From NCBI GenBank assembly GCA_958367245.1, contig CATXEA010000007.1, positions 53,469-117,468 on the forward strand: DNA of 64,000 nt, in the 5' to 3' direction. Origin of the DNA: an uncultured Blautia sp. GTDB lineage: Bacteria; Bacillota; Clostridia; Lachnospirales; Lachnospiraceae. How positions within the stretch are numbered: the first letter of the stretch is position 1; the number at the start of each line of letters is the position of its first letter. This document shows, in pieces, positions 33,500 to 41,814 of this stretch. Both the position numbers and the translations under genes were made by a program. The notes beneath the pieces were generated by a model. It was given only the letters and a program-made list of their open reading frames with translations, made no database searches and was not told the DNA's origin.

Positions 33500-34959
33500 A
33501 AAGAGAGTCTTTCGGTTCACGCCTTGGATTTATCCTCGTGTCAGCAGGATGCGCGATAGGTATTGGCAATGTTTGGAAATTCCCGTATATCTGCGGGGAG
33601 TATGGAGGAGCAGCCTTCATATTGATTTATCTTTTGTTTTTGCTTATTATGGGAATCCCCGTCATGGTCTGCGAGTTCGCAGTAGGACGGGGAAGTAAGC
33701 GAAGCGTTGCGAAATGCTTTGATGTGCTTGCACCTAAGGGGACTGCATGGAGTTCCCTGAGACACATCGGAACAATCGGCTGCTATATGCTGATGATGTT
33801 TTATACTACAGTCGGCGGCTGGATGATGTATTACTGTTTTAAGAGCGTCCGCGGCGATTTTGCAGGACTGGATTCTGAAGGAATCAACAATGCTTTTAAC
33901 CAGATGCTTGGCGATGCGCCGACAATGGGCTTGTGGATGGTTATTATCTGCATCATCGGTTTTCTGGTATGTTACTTCGGACTGCAGAATGGAATCGAAA
34001 AGATTACCAAGGTTATGATGACTGCTTTGATGGTCATTATGGTAGTTCTGGCAGTTCATTCCCTTCTTATGGATAATGCGGCAGAAGGTGTTCGTTTTTA
34101 TTTAGTGCCTGATTTCAATAAGATGGTGGAAAGCGGAATCGGAAATGTGGTATTTGCAGCTCTGAGTCAGGCGTTTTTTACCCTGTCTATCGGTATCGGC
34201 GCTATGCTGATTTTCGGAAGCTATCTGGATCGTTCCAGAAGCCTTACAGGAGAAGCGGTAAGTATTACAATTCTGGATACTTTTGTTGCGCTGACAGCGG
34301 GATTTATTATCATTCCTGCCTGCTTTGCTTTCGGGATTCAGCCGGATGCAGGTCCAAGTCTGATTTTTATTACACTGCCGAATATTTTTGTGCGGATGAG
34401 CGGCGGAAGATGGTGGAGCAGCCTGTTTTTCCTGTTTCTGACTTTTGCAGCTCTGACTACGATTATTGCAGTATTTGAGAATCTGATCGTGTTTAACATG
34501 GACAGCAAAGGCTGGTCACGTAAGAAGAGTGTTCTTGTCTGTGCAGGTACAGTGATCGTGCTGAGTATTCCGTGTGTGCTTGGATTTAATATCCTCTCCG
34601 GCTTCCAGCCTCTTGGCGCAGGAAGCACGATTATGGATCTGGAGGATTTCATTGTATCCAACAACCTGCTTCCTCTTGGAAGTCTCGGTTATCTTCTTTT
34701 CTGTACAAGAAAGAATGGCTGGGGCTGGGATAATTTCCTTAAAGAAGCCAATGCAGGTGAGGGACTGAAATTTCCGTCCTCTCTGAAAGGATATGTATCC
34801 TATGTGATTCCGGCAATTATTATTGTTATTTATCTGAAAGGATACTATGACAAATTCCAGCCTCTTGGTATGAAGATGCTTGCAGGATGGATGGTAGTTG
34901 CCCTTGTGCTGCTTGCCTTTGTGATTTACTGCGCGACAGCCAGGAAGAAAGCGAAATAA
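33496..34959 (+). CDS. NSS family sodium-dependent amino acid transporter (second copy)
   Basis: 487 residues, about eleven to twelve membrane helices, clearly paralogous to the protein at 9339-10811 (shared ESFGSRLGFILVSAGCAIG-type start and GAGSTIMDLEDFIVSNN near residue 373). The start ATG overlaps the secA stop (ATGA), and its ribosome binding signal must lie in the secA 3' end (GTAAGGCGGC). Sodium sites in helix 1 (AIGIGNVWKFPY) are conserved. Substrate unknown, probably a hydrophobic or aromatic amino acid. Confidence 0.92.
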   Translation: MKRESFGSRLGFILVSAGCAIGIGNVWKFPYICGEYGGAAFILIYLLFLLIMGIPVMVCEFAVGRGSKRSVAKCFDVLAPKGTAWSSLRHIGTIGCYMLMMFYTTVGGWMMYYCFKSVRGDFAGLDSEGINNAFNQMLGDAPTMGLWMVIICIIGFLVCYFGLQNGIEKITKVMMTALMVIMVVLAVHSLLMDNAAEGVRFYLVPDFNKMVESGIGNVVFAALSQAFFTLSIGIGAMLIFGSYLDRSRSLTGEAVSITILDTFVALTAGFIIIPACFAFGIQPDAGPSLIFITLPNIFVRMSGGRWWSSLFFLFLTFAALTTIIAVFENLIVFNMDSKGWSRKKSVLVCAGTVIVLSIPCVLGFNILSGFQPLGAGSTIMDLEDFIVSNNLLPLGSLGYLLFCTRKNGWGWDNFLKEANAGEGLKFPSSLKGYVSYVIPAIIIVIYLKGYYDKFQPLGMKMLAGWMVVALVLLAFVIYCATARKKAK

Positions 34960-34980
34960 AGAATTTCATACGATTAAATA

Positions 34981-35020
34981 AAGAGCCAATGCATCGGATA
35001 GCTTCCGTGTATTGGCTCTT
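34981..35020. terminator. Bidirectional terminator after the second NSS gene
   Basis: AAGAGCCAAT (34981-34990) pairs perfectly with ATTGGCTCTT (35011-35020). T-rich tracts lie outside both arms, and the genes on either side converge. Confidence 0.8.
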
Positions 35021-35024
35021 GAAT

Positions 35025-35285
35025 TTATTTTCTTGAGGAAATGAGATACTTCGCATTTTCCCAATCCTGTTTTTTTACGAGAATCTTGTATTCATCGTTA
35101 AGGTTTTTCTGACCTGCGGAGTCAAGAACTGCAGGATTTCCACCGAGGGGAAGGTCACCGGACATTCGGCTTCTTGTGTTTGTTACCTGAGTTTTAGCAG
35201 GGATTTGGTTAGCTTCCAGAATGTTTCTGATTCTGGTGTATTCTTTAAAATCTGTTCCAAAATATAATTCTTTCCATGAAAACAT
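35025..35285 (-). CDS. Small hypothetical protein (DUF2007-like)
   Basis: 86 residues, soluble, starting MFSWKELYFGTDFKEYTRIRN. The pattern of a short N-terminal strand, a helix with RIRNILEANQI and a C-terminal YKILVKKQDWENAKYLI resembles small putative signal-transducing DUF2007 proteins, but the match is by eye only. ATG is preceded by AAGGAGG with 8 bases between, an excellent site. It has its own promoter overlapping the end of the AraC gene. Confidence 0.7.
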   Translation of the reverse strand: MFSWKELYFGTDFKEYTRIRNILEANQIPAKTQVTNTRSRMSGDLPLGGNPAVLDSAGQKNLNDEYKILVKKQDWENAKYLISSRK

Positions 35286-35333
35286 ATCGTGTACCTCCTT
35301 GTGAAAAATCTTTCGCTCTTTTCAGTTGATAAC

Positions 35334-35362
35334 ATTATAGTATACCGAAAGAAGGAAATCAA
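35334..35362 (-). promoter_or_regulatory. Promoter of the small hypothetical gene
   Basis: On the minus strand TTGATT (35362-35357), 17 bp, TATAAT (35339-35334). The -35 box overlaps the stop codon of the upstream AraC gene. Confidence 0.65.
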
Positions 35363-36198
35363 CAGGTTTCCTGACTTGGGACTTTGCTGAACTGGCGCTT
35401 ATAGGCGCGGACGAAAGTGCTGTATTCTTTAAAGCCGCATTGTCGGGCTGCTTTAATCACAGGAGTTCCCTCTGCGATGAGGCTTCGCGCGAGAAGGAGA
35501 CGTTTGCTGATAATGTAGTTATGGAGAGTGTACCCTGTATCTTCTTTGAATTTCCGCATAAGATAATACTTGCTCAGATAACTCTGTTTTGCAAGAATAT
35601 CTATAGTCAGTTCTTCCTGTAAATGACGGTTGATATATTGAATCAAATCCGCAATCTGGGAATCGCAGGAATAGGATTTTTTATCAAAAATGTACTGCTT
35701 TTCCAGAAAAATACGGTTCAGATAAACCATAAACTGGGAAAAAAGCGCACGGCTTAGAATTTCGCTTCCATAAGAATCGGATTTCAGAGAAACTTCCAGT
35801 TCAAAAAGAATATCCTTCAGTTTTGCCTGAAGGTCGCTGTGAAGTCGAATCAGATTGTAGCTGCGGTCGCTGGCTTTCTGGAAACATTTCGTCAGGTCAT
35901 TTTCTGAAATATCATTCTGAATCCAGAGGATGAAACGCTCGTAGGGTACAGACGCGTCAATTTCAGGTTTGTGGATTGCATGTCTGTTTACAAGAAGAAT
36001 GTCCCACGGTTTAAGATGGTAAGCTTTTCCTTCAATATGGTAAGTGACATTTCCGGAAAGAAAGATTACAACCTTGTGAAAATCATGGTAATGGAAGGAA
36101 AAGTCTTTTTTCGTTTGATCCTTAATATGAAAAAGCCGGAACTCCCGGTCAAGATACCCTGTTTTTTCCATTTGTTCCAGTTGTTCTGTCTGAATCAT
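35359..36198 (-). CDS. AraC family transcriptional regulator
   Basis: 279 residues. An N-terminal cupin-type sensor domain (FSFHYHDFHKVVIFLSGNVTY...HLKPWDILLVNRHAIHKP) is followed by two C-terminal helix-turn-helix motifs (about 180-275: LTIDILAKQSYLSKYYLMRKFK and IKAARQCGFKEYSTFVRAYKR). ATG at 36198 has GGAGG 7 bases upstream; a longer frame from 36261 has no such site. The histidine-rich cupin suggests a sugar or small-molecule ligand. Divergent from dapF. Confidence 0.92.
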   Translation of the reverse strand: MIQTEQLEQMEKTGYLDREFRLFHIKDQTKKDFSFHYHDFHKVVIFLSGNVTYHIEGKAYHLKPWDILLVNRHAIHKPEIDASVPYERFILWIQNDISENDLTKCFQKASDRSYNLIRLHSDLQAKLKDILFELEVSLKSDSYGSEILSRALFSQFMVYLNRIFLEKQYIFDKKSYSCDSQIADLIQYINRHLQEELTIDILAKQSYLSKYYLMRKFKEDTGYTLHNYIISKRLLLARSLIAEGTPVIKAARQCGFKEYSTFVRAYKRQFSKVPSQETC

Positions 36199-36243
36199 TT
36201 GTTTTCCTCCTTTTCTTTTTATAATACTCATAAAGAGCATTTT

Positions 36244-36261
36244 TTGCAATATATAATGCAA
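36244..36261. promoter_or_regulatory. Inverted repeat in the araC-dapF divergent region
   Basis: TTGCA-ATATATAA-TGCAA, perfect 5-bp arms. It lies between the AraC gene and the TATAAT box about 60 bp before dapF. It may be a binding site for the AraC protein. Confidence 0.3.
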
Positions 36262-36361
36262 TTTATTCTATATACATAGTAAAAAATATGGGATATAATA
36301 ATATTAAACAATCAAAAGATACGTCGGAGAGCGTTTAAAAATAAAAGGAAGGAAGCCGACC

Positions 36362-37210
36362 ATGAATAACAATATTATAATGACGAAATATCAGGGACTT
36401 GGAAATGATTATCTTATTTTAGACCCGAACAGAAACCGTGTACAGCTTCAGGGAAAAAAGGTTGCTCTTCTCTGTCAGAGAGGGTTTGGTCTGGGTGCGG
36501 ACGGCGTTCTTTACGGACCCGTAGATATTAATGGGAAAATGGGTGTGCATATTTTTAATGCAGATGGAAGTGAAGCTGCAATCAGCGGAAACGGCGTACG
36601 TATTTTTGCCAAATATCTGATGGACAATTTATATGTGAAAGAGAAAAAATTCGATATTGAGACTCTGGCAGGAACTATTCATGTAGAATGTCTTAACAGC
36701 CGTGCGACGGAATTTCGTGTAAACATGGGGAAGGCATCTTTCCTTTCCAGAGAAATTCCGGTGACAGGAGAGCTTCGCGAGGTAGTAAATGAGACGTTTA
36801 CTTTTAACGAAACAGAATACAAAGCAACCTGCCTCACTGTAGGAAATCCACACTGTATTATTTTTATGGACAGAGTAAGTGCAGAAGCAGTCAAAAATCT
36901 CGGTCCTTATGTGGAAAACGCAGATGAGTTTCCGGAAAGAATGAATCTGCAGATTTGCCGCAAGATTGACACCGGAAATCTGGACATTGAAATCTGGGAG
37001 AGAGGCTCCGGTTATACGAAAGCCTCCGGCACAGGAAGCTGCGCGGCAGCAGTTGCAGCCTATAAACTGGGGCTTGTAGAATCACGGATTAACGTGAACC
37101 AGCCGGGAGGAATGATTCAGATTGATATAGAGGAGGACGGAACTATCTATATGACGGGAACAGTAGGCTATATTGCAGATGTAAGCGTTGCAGAGAGTTT
37201 CTTCTCCTGA
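36362..37210 (+). CDS. dapF: Diaminopimelate epimerase-like protein, first active-site Cys replaced by Ser
   Basis: 282 residues, two-lobed DapF fold. DapF interconverts LL- and meso-diaminopimelate with a pair of cysteines. The second, Cys227 in ASGTGSCAAA, is present. The first should lie in the NADGSEAxxCGNGxR motif, but here it reads NADGSEAAISGNGVR, with Ser75 (codon AGC). GLGNDYLILD, GLGADG and GNPHCIIF are otherwise conserved. It may be a natural Ser variant of DapF or an epimerase of another substrate. ATG 36362 has GGAAGGAAG upstream. Confidence 0.85.
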   Translation: MNNNIIMTKYQGLGNDYLILDPNRNRVQLQGKKVALLCQRGFGLGADGVLYGPVDINGKMGVHIFNADGSEAAISGNGVRIFAKYLMDNLYVKEKKFDIETLAGTIHVECLNSRATEFRVNMGKASFLSREIPVTGELREVVNETFTFNETEYKATCLTVGNPHCIIFMDRVSAEAVKNLGPYVENADEFPERMNLQICRKIDTGNLDIEIWERGSGYTKASGTGSCAAAVAAYKLGLVESRINVNQPGGMIQIDIEEDGTIYMTGTVGYIADVSVAESFFS

Positions 37211-37213
37211 TAA

Positions 37214-37262
37214 AAACGAACCTTTCATTTGGACGGGAGCGCTCCAAATGGAAGGTTTGTTT
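37214..37262 (+). terminator. Terminator after dapF
   Basis: A 20-bp stem with two G-U or mismatch positions (37214-37233 with 37243-37262) and T-rich flanks on both sides. Confidence 0.85.
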
Positions 37263-37289
37263 TGTTTCAAAGGTTTGGCAGGTGCATAC

Positions 37290-37318
37290 TTGAAAAAACA
37301 TACGGAAATTGCTACTAT
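37290..37318 (+). promoter_or_regulatory. Promoter of the thioesterase gene cluster
   Basis: TTGAAA (37290-37295), 17 bp, TACTAT (37313-37318). Confidence 0.5.
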
Positions 37319-37395
37319 AAATCTAATAGAAATTCACGAGGGGAAATGACAGGCGTTAAATAAGTACAAATATTGAGAACGAAGGAGATAAAAAG

Positions 37396-37875
37396 ATGTC
37401 AGAACGCAAAATGAAACGAGTTGAGGATTCGATTACAGAGCAGTCACACCTGATTATGCCAAGGGATTTGAATTCATCGGGATATCTGTTTGGAGGGCAG
37501 CTTCTGGCGTGGATTGATGAAACTGCCGGAATCGTGGGAAAACGCCATTCAGAAATGAATGTGGTGACGGTTGCCATTGATAATATGTATTTTAAAGCAG
37601 GAGCGAAGGTAAATGATATGATTGTCCTGATCGGTCGTCTGACTCATGTGGGACATTCCTCTATGGAGGTGCGTATAGATACTTACCGTGAAGCCAGCGA
37701 CGGAACAAGAACAATGATAAACCGTGCATATTTCACAATGGTTGGAACAGACGACGAACAGCGTCCGGTGGAGGTGCCGGGACTGATTATTGAAGGCATT
37801 ACCCAGCAGATTGAGGATGAAGCGGCTGTGAAGCGGGCGGAATTATGGAAAACAAGACGGAGGGAAGGCTTCTGA
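37396..37875 (+). CDS. Acyl-CoA thioesterase (hotdog fold, YciA/BFIT-like)
   Basis: 159 residues. LNSSGYLFGGQLLAWIDETAG is the hotdog signature with the catalytic Asp in the helix (WIDETAG); VTVAIDNMYFKAGAKVNDMI follows. It hydrolyses acyl-CoA esters; chain-length preference cannot be told. ATG 37396 has AAGGAG upstream. The YdcF gene overlaps or follows directly. Confidence 0.9.
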   Translation: MSERKMKRVEDSITEQSHLIMPRDLNSSGYLFGGQLLAWIDETAGIVGKRHSEMNVVTVAIDNMYFKAGAKVNDMIVLIGRLTHVGHSSMEVRIDTYREASDGTRTMINRAYFTMVGTDDEQRPVEVPGLIIEGITQQIEDEAAVKRAELWKTRRREGF

Positions 37876-37919
37876 AACAAAGAGAGACAAAAAAGAAATA
37901 CAGGAAAGGTTTAGGCAGT

Positions 37920-38666
37920 ATGAACAGTATATATCTGATATCCGGTATTTTACTGGCAGTTATCTGTTTCTTATATGGAATGGTCGTACTCTCCGCAGGA
38001 TCGGGGACAGGCTTTTTTGTTGTATGGTTCCTGATGGGAGGAGGATTTGCAGGTCTTGGAGTATTTTTACATTTTGGATTGTGGACGAAAATGCCGGGGC
38101 TTTTACAAAGAGCGATTCTCATTCTGGCGGTAGCAGGTATCCTTTTGTTTGCTGTTGTGGAAGGAATGATTATCAGTCAGATGAGTCAGAAAGGGAAAAA
38201 CGGGCTTGATTATATTCTTGTTCTGGGAGCTCAGGTTAATAAAGACGGACCGAGCAGGTCTTTGAAATACAGACTTGACAAGGCGGCAGAATATATGGAA
38301 GGAAATCCGGATACTCTCTGTGTGGTATCCGGCGGTCAGGGCTTCAACGAACCTTTTTCGGAGGCAGAAGGAATGGCTGATTATCTTCTTGAGAAGGGGA
38401 TTCCCAAAGAAAAACTCATTCTGGAAGCAGAGTCAAAGACAACTGCAGAGAATATTACAAACAGCAGAAGACTTATGAAGGAAGGGGCGTCTGTGGGAAT
38501 CGTAACCAATGATTTCCATATGTTTCGCGCCCTGCAGATTGCGCGCAGTCAGGGAATGAAAAATATCTGCGGCATTTCCGCTGCTTCAACGAAATCATTC
38601 CTTCCCAATAATATGCTCAGAGAATTTTTTGCGGAGATAAAATATCTGATTAAGAAAATTATATAA
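37920..38666 (+). CDS. YdcF/SanA-like DUF218 protein
   Basis: 248 residues. Three or four N-terminal membrane helices (to about residue 85) precede a DUF218 domain: DYILVLGAQVNKDGPS, CVVSGGQGFNE, EAEGMADYLLEKGIPKEKLILE, TTAENITNSR and VTNDFHMFRA. Such proteins are linked to cell-envelope metabolism, without a settled reaction. ATG 37920 follows AGGAAAGG by 10 bases; an upstream in-frame ATG at 37845 overlaps the thioesterase gene by 31 bp and has no clear binding site, but is possible. Confidence 0.85.
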   Translation: MNSIYLISGILLAVICFLYGMVVLSAGSGTGFFVVWFLMGGGFAGLGVFLHFGLWTKMPGLLQRAILILAVAGILLFAVVEGMIISQMSQKGKNGLDYILVLGAQVNKDGPSRSLKYRLDKAAEYMEGNPDTLCVVSGGQGFNEPFSEAEGMADYLLEKGIPKEKLILEAESKTTAENITNSRRLMKEGASVGIVTNDFHMFRALQIARSQGMKNICGISAASTKSFLPNNMLREFFAEIKYLIKKII

Positions 38667-38694
38667 ATAAGAAGGGAAAGGCGGACTTTATATT

Positions 38695-39942
38695 ATGAAA
38701 CAGGTAACTGCAATTGTAGCAGGAGCAGGAAGGCGCGGCAGAAAAGCCTATGCATCCTATGCGTTGGATAACCCCAATGAACTGAAAATCGTGGGAGTGG
38801 CAGAACCGGATGAAGAGAAACGCGAGGCGTTCAGAGAAGAACACAGGATTCCGAAAGAGAACTGCTTTAAGAGTTGGGAAGAGCTTCTTTCACAGCCGAA
38901 GATGGCAGATTGTGTTTTAATCTGTACTATGGACAATATGCACTACGGCCCTGTAAAAATGGCGGCAGGGAAAGGGTATCATATTTTGTGTGAAAAACCT
39001 ATGAGCTCAGACAGGGAAGAACTGGAGGATATGGCTCGTATTGCAAGAGAAAGCGGGAAGGTGTTTTCTATCTGTCATGTGCTTCGTTATTCTCCTTTTT
39101 TCAGCGAATTGAAACGTTTGCTGGATGCAGGCGCAATCGGAGAACTTGTCTCTGTACAGCACATTGAAAGCGTGGGATTCTGGCATCAGGCGCATAGTTT
39201 TGTCAGGGGGAACTGGAGAAACAGCGATGAAAGTTCTTCTATGATTTTACAGAAATGCTGCCATGATATGGATATTCTTCTCTGGCTGATTGGAAGTCAC
39301 TGCAAACGAGTTTCAAGCTTTGGAAGTCTGATGCACTTTAAGGCAGAAAATGCTCCTCAGGACGCTCCGATGTACTGTATGGACGGCTGTCCTCACAGAG
39401 ATGAATGCCCGTATTTTGCCCCGAAATTTTATCTGGAGCATAAATATGGAAAAGGCTTTGCCAATGCATTTACTCTGGATACCAGCAGAGAAGGAATTTT
39501 GAACGCCCTGAAAGACGGCCCTTACGGAAGATGCGTCTATCATTGCGACAACAACGTAGTAGACCATCAGGTAGTAAATCTGGAATTTGAAAACGGTGTG
39601 ACTGCAAATATGACGATGTGCGCTTTTACCAATGAGATGGAACGTGTGATCAATCTTATGGGAACAAGAGGGCAGATTCGCGGAAACATGGAAAAAAACT
39701 ACATTGAGGTTATGGATTTTGTGACAGGACATACTTATAAAATAGAACTTTCTGTCTCGGAATCCGGTCACAGCGGAAGCGACTCCATGCTGATGAAAGA
39801 ATTTACCGCTCTTGTGGCAGCAGACGGGAAAGGGAAGAGCAGAAGCAGCGCAGAAGAAGCAGTGGAAAGCCACATTATTGCTCTTGCTGCCGAAGAAAGC
39901 CGTTTGAAAAACGGGAAAATGATCGAGCTGAGAACGGAGTGA
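38695..39942 (+). CDS. Gfo/Idh/MocA family oxidoreductase
   Basis: 415 residues. The N-terminal Rossmann domain has VAGAGRRGRKAY and the family signature HILCEKPMS near residue 98-106; the C-terminal alpha/beta domain contains HDMDILLWLIG. A cysteine-rich insert with CMDGCPHRDECPY (about 223-235) resembles a metal-binding loop seen in some members. Substrate is probably a sugar or inositol derivative. ATG 38695 has GAAAGGCGG upstream. Confidence 0.9.
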   Translation: MKQVTAIVAGAGRRGRKAYASYALDNPNELKIVGVAEPDEEKREAFREEHRIPKENCFKSWEELLSQPKMADCVLICTMDNMHYGPVKMAAGKGYHILCEKPMSSDREELEDMARIARESGKVFSICHVLRYSPFFSELKRLLDAGAIGELVSVQHIESVGFWHQAHSFVRGNWRNSDESSSMILQKCCHDMDILLWLIGSHCKRVSSFGSLMHFKAENAPQDAPMYCMDGCPHRDECPYFAPKFYLEHKYGKGFANAFTLDTSREGILNALKDGPYGRCVYHCDNNVVDHQVVNLEFENGVTANMTMCAFTNEMERVINLMGTRGQIRGNMEKNYIEVMDFVTGHTYKIELSVSESGHSGSDSMLMKEFTALVAADGKGKSRSSAEEAVESHIIALAAEESRLKNGKMIELRTE

Positions 39943-39990
39943 ACGGCAACACGATTACGTTAAGATAACAAAAAATATGTATATAAAGTT

Positions 39991-40019
39991 TGTAATTTCC
40001 TTTAAGATATGTTATCATA
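39991..40019 (+). promoter_or_regulatory. prfB promoter
   Basis: TTGTAA (39991-39996), 17 bp, TATCAT (40014-40019). Confidence 0.55.
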
Positions 40020-40085
40020 AGCCGTGTGATTTCAACCGAAAGAGAATTACAAAGGCAATTGAATTATAAGAAAGAAGGTGAAGCT

Positions 40086-41196
40086 GTGGTTGAATTAGAT
40101 CAGTTCAAGAGCATTCTTGCAACTTACACAGAACCATTAGTGGAAGTGAGGGATTCACTTTGACCTCGCTAACAAAGAGCAGAAGGTCGAAGAATTAGAG
40201 CGCGAAATGGAAGCGCCTGATTTCTGGGATGACGCGGAAGTTTCCCAGATGAAGATGAAAGAATTAAAAAGTATGAAAGATGACATGGAAACCTATCATA
40301 ATCTGGTAACACAGATGGAAGATATGGAAACCATGATTGAGATGGGATATGAGGAGAATGATCCGGATCTGATTCCTGAAATTCAGGAGATGCTTGACCA
40401 GTTCCAGGCTGATTTTGACAATATCCGTATCAAAACCCTCCTTTCCGGAGAATACGACAATGAAAATGCAATCATTAAGCTGAACGCAGGCGCAGGCGGA
40501 ACAGAGGCATGTGACTGGTGCGGAATGCTTTACCGTATGTACAGCCGCTGGGTAGATAAAAAAGGCTTCTCAATGGAAGTTCTTGATTATCTTGATGGCG
40601 ATGAAGCAGGTGTAAAATCCGTAACCTTCCAGGTAAACGGAGAAAATGCCTATGGCTATCTTAAATCCGAAAAGGGAGTACACCGTCTTGTGCGTATTTC
40701 CCCGTTTAATGCAGCGGGCAAACGCCAGACTTCCTTTGTATCCTGTGATGTTATGCCGGATATCAAGAAAGACCTGGATGTAGAAATCAATGACGAAGAT
40801 ATTCGTATTGATACCTACCGAAGCAGCGGCGCGGGCGGACAGCACATCAATAAAACCTCATCTGCAATCCGTATCACACATTTCCCGACCGGAATTGTGG
40901 TACAGTGTCAGAATGAGCGTTCTCAGCACATGAATAAGGATAAGGCGATGCAGATGCTGAAAGCGAAACTGTATCTTCTCAAACAGCAGGAAGCGGAAGC
41001 CAAGCTTTCCGGTATCAGAGGAGAGGTTACAGATATCGGCTGGGGTAATCAGATCCGTTCTTATGTAATGCAGCCATATACGATGGTTAAAGATCACCGC
41101 ACCAATGAAGAGACAGGAAATGTGGATGCAGTTATGGATGGAAGCATTGATATTTTTATCAACGCATATCTGAAATGGATTGCTTTGTCAAAATAA
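40086..41196 (+). CDS. prfB: Peptide chain release factor 2 (programmed +1 frameshift)
   Basis: The full product of 369 residues needs a +1 shift: codons 1-25 run from GTG 40086 to CTT 40158-40160, an in-frame TGA stands at 40161-40163, and translation continues at GAC 40162 to 41196. The N-terminal part (VELDQFKSILATYTEPLVEV) joins smoothly to DLANKEQKVEELE. The SPF anticodon-like motif (VRISPFNAAGKRQ) and the GGQ catalytic motif (SGAGGQHINKT) are intact. RF2 reads UGA and UAA. GTG follows GAAGGTGA by 4 bases. Confidence 0.96.
40149..40164 (+). promoter_or_regulatory. RF2 recoding site
   Basis: AGGGATTCACTTTGAC: a Shine-Dalgarno-like GAGGGA just before the slippery CTT followed by the TGA stop and C, the standard prfB autoregulatory frameshift site. 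Confidence 0.93.
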
Positions 41197-41207
41197 AGAA
41201 CAGGAAG

Positions 41208-41252
41208 CGGGACTGTCAGAGCAATGATAGTCCCGTGTTACTATTCACACGG
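41208..41252 (+). terminator. Two overlapping hairpins after prfB
   Basis: CGGGACTGTCA (41208-41218) pairs with TGATAGTCCCG (41225-41235); CCGTGT (41233-41238) pairs with ACACGG (41247-41252). They share three bases and so exclude each other. There is no strong T-run; probable weak terminator. Confidence 0.4.
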
Positions 41253-41278
41253 CACTATTACAATTACATAAAAAATAC

Positions 41279-41307
41279 TTGCACACTTTTGCCATGTGTG
41301 TTAGCAT
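41279..41307 (+). promoter_or_regulatory. Promoter of the ACT-hom-lysC cluster
   Basis: TTGCAC (41279-41284), 17 bp, TAGCAT (41302-41307), 50 bp before the first gene. Confidence 0.55.
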
Positions 41308-41356
41308 AGCCCTAATATGAAAACAAATGTCTTTATAGAACGGACAGGTGAAAGAA

Positions 41357-41809
41357 ATGCAAAAACTTACAGAAAAGAGAAAATACTTTGTAGTAACAGA
41401 ACGCGCGGTTCCGGAGGTCCTTTTAAAGGTTGTGGAAGCGAAGCGTCTTCTTGACTCAGGCAGAGCCATGACTGTACAGGAGGCGGCAGAGCAGACCGGA
41501 ATCAGCAGAAGTTCATTTTATAAATATAAGGATGATATTTTTCCTTTCCACGAAGAAGCGAAGGGGAAAACCATCACCTTCATTATTCAAATGGATGATG
41601 AACCGGGACTGCTTTCCGTTGTCCTGCAGACCATCGCGAAATTTCACGGAAATATCCTCACCATTCACCAGAGTATTCCCATCAATGGGGTGGCAACTCT
41701 GACGCTGAGTGTGGATATCCTTCCGGGAGAAGGCGATGCAGAGGCGATTATAGACGTAATTGAACACAGCGAAGGGATTCACTATCTGAAAATTTTAGGC
41801 AGGGAGTAA
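41357..41809 (+). CDS. ACT domain-containing protein (UPF0735/PheB-like)
   Basis: 150 residues: an N-terminal helix-turn-helix-like segment (AMTVQEAAEQTGISRSSFYKYKDDIF) and a C-terminal ACT domain (about 70-150, FIIQMDDEPGLLSVVLQTIA), which usually binds an amino acid. Immediately before hom (5 bp), so it may sense threonine or a related end product. ATG 41357 is favoured over GTG 41348 because AGGTG is about 8 bases before it. Confidence 0.88.
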   Translation: MQKLTEKRKYFVVTERAVPEVLLKVVEAKRLLDSGRAMTVQEAAEQTGISRSSFYKYKDDIFPFHEEAKGKTITFIIQMDDEPGLLSVVLQTIAKFHGNILTIHQSIPINGVATLTLSVDILPGEGDAEAIIDVIEHSEGIHYLKILGRE

Positions 41810-41814
41810 ACAGA

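Noticed and set aside
36362..37210. dapF as a pseudogene because of the missing Cys
   Set aside because: The frame is full length and all other motifs are conserved, so a natural variant is more likely than decay.
40086..41196. prfB as a frameshifted pseudogene
   Set aside because: The break is exactly the CTT TGA C recoding site with its Shine-Dalgarno-like element, which is the normal state of RF2 genes.
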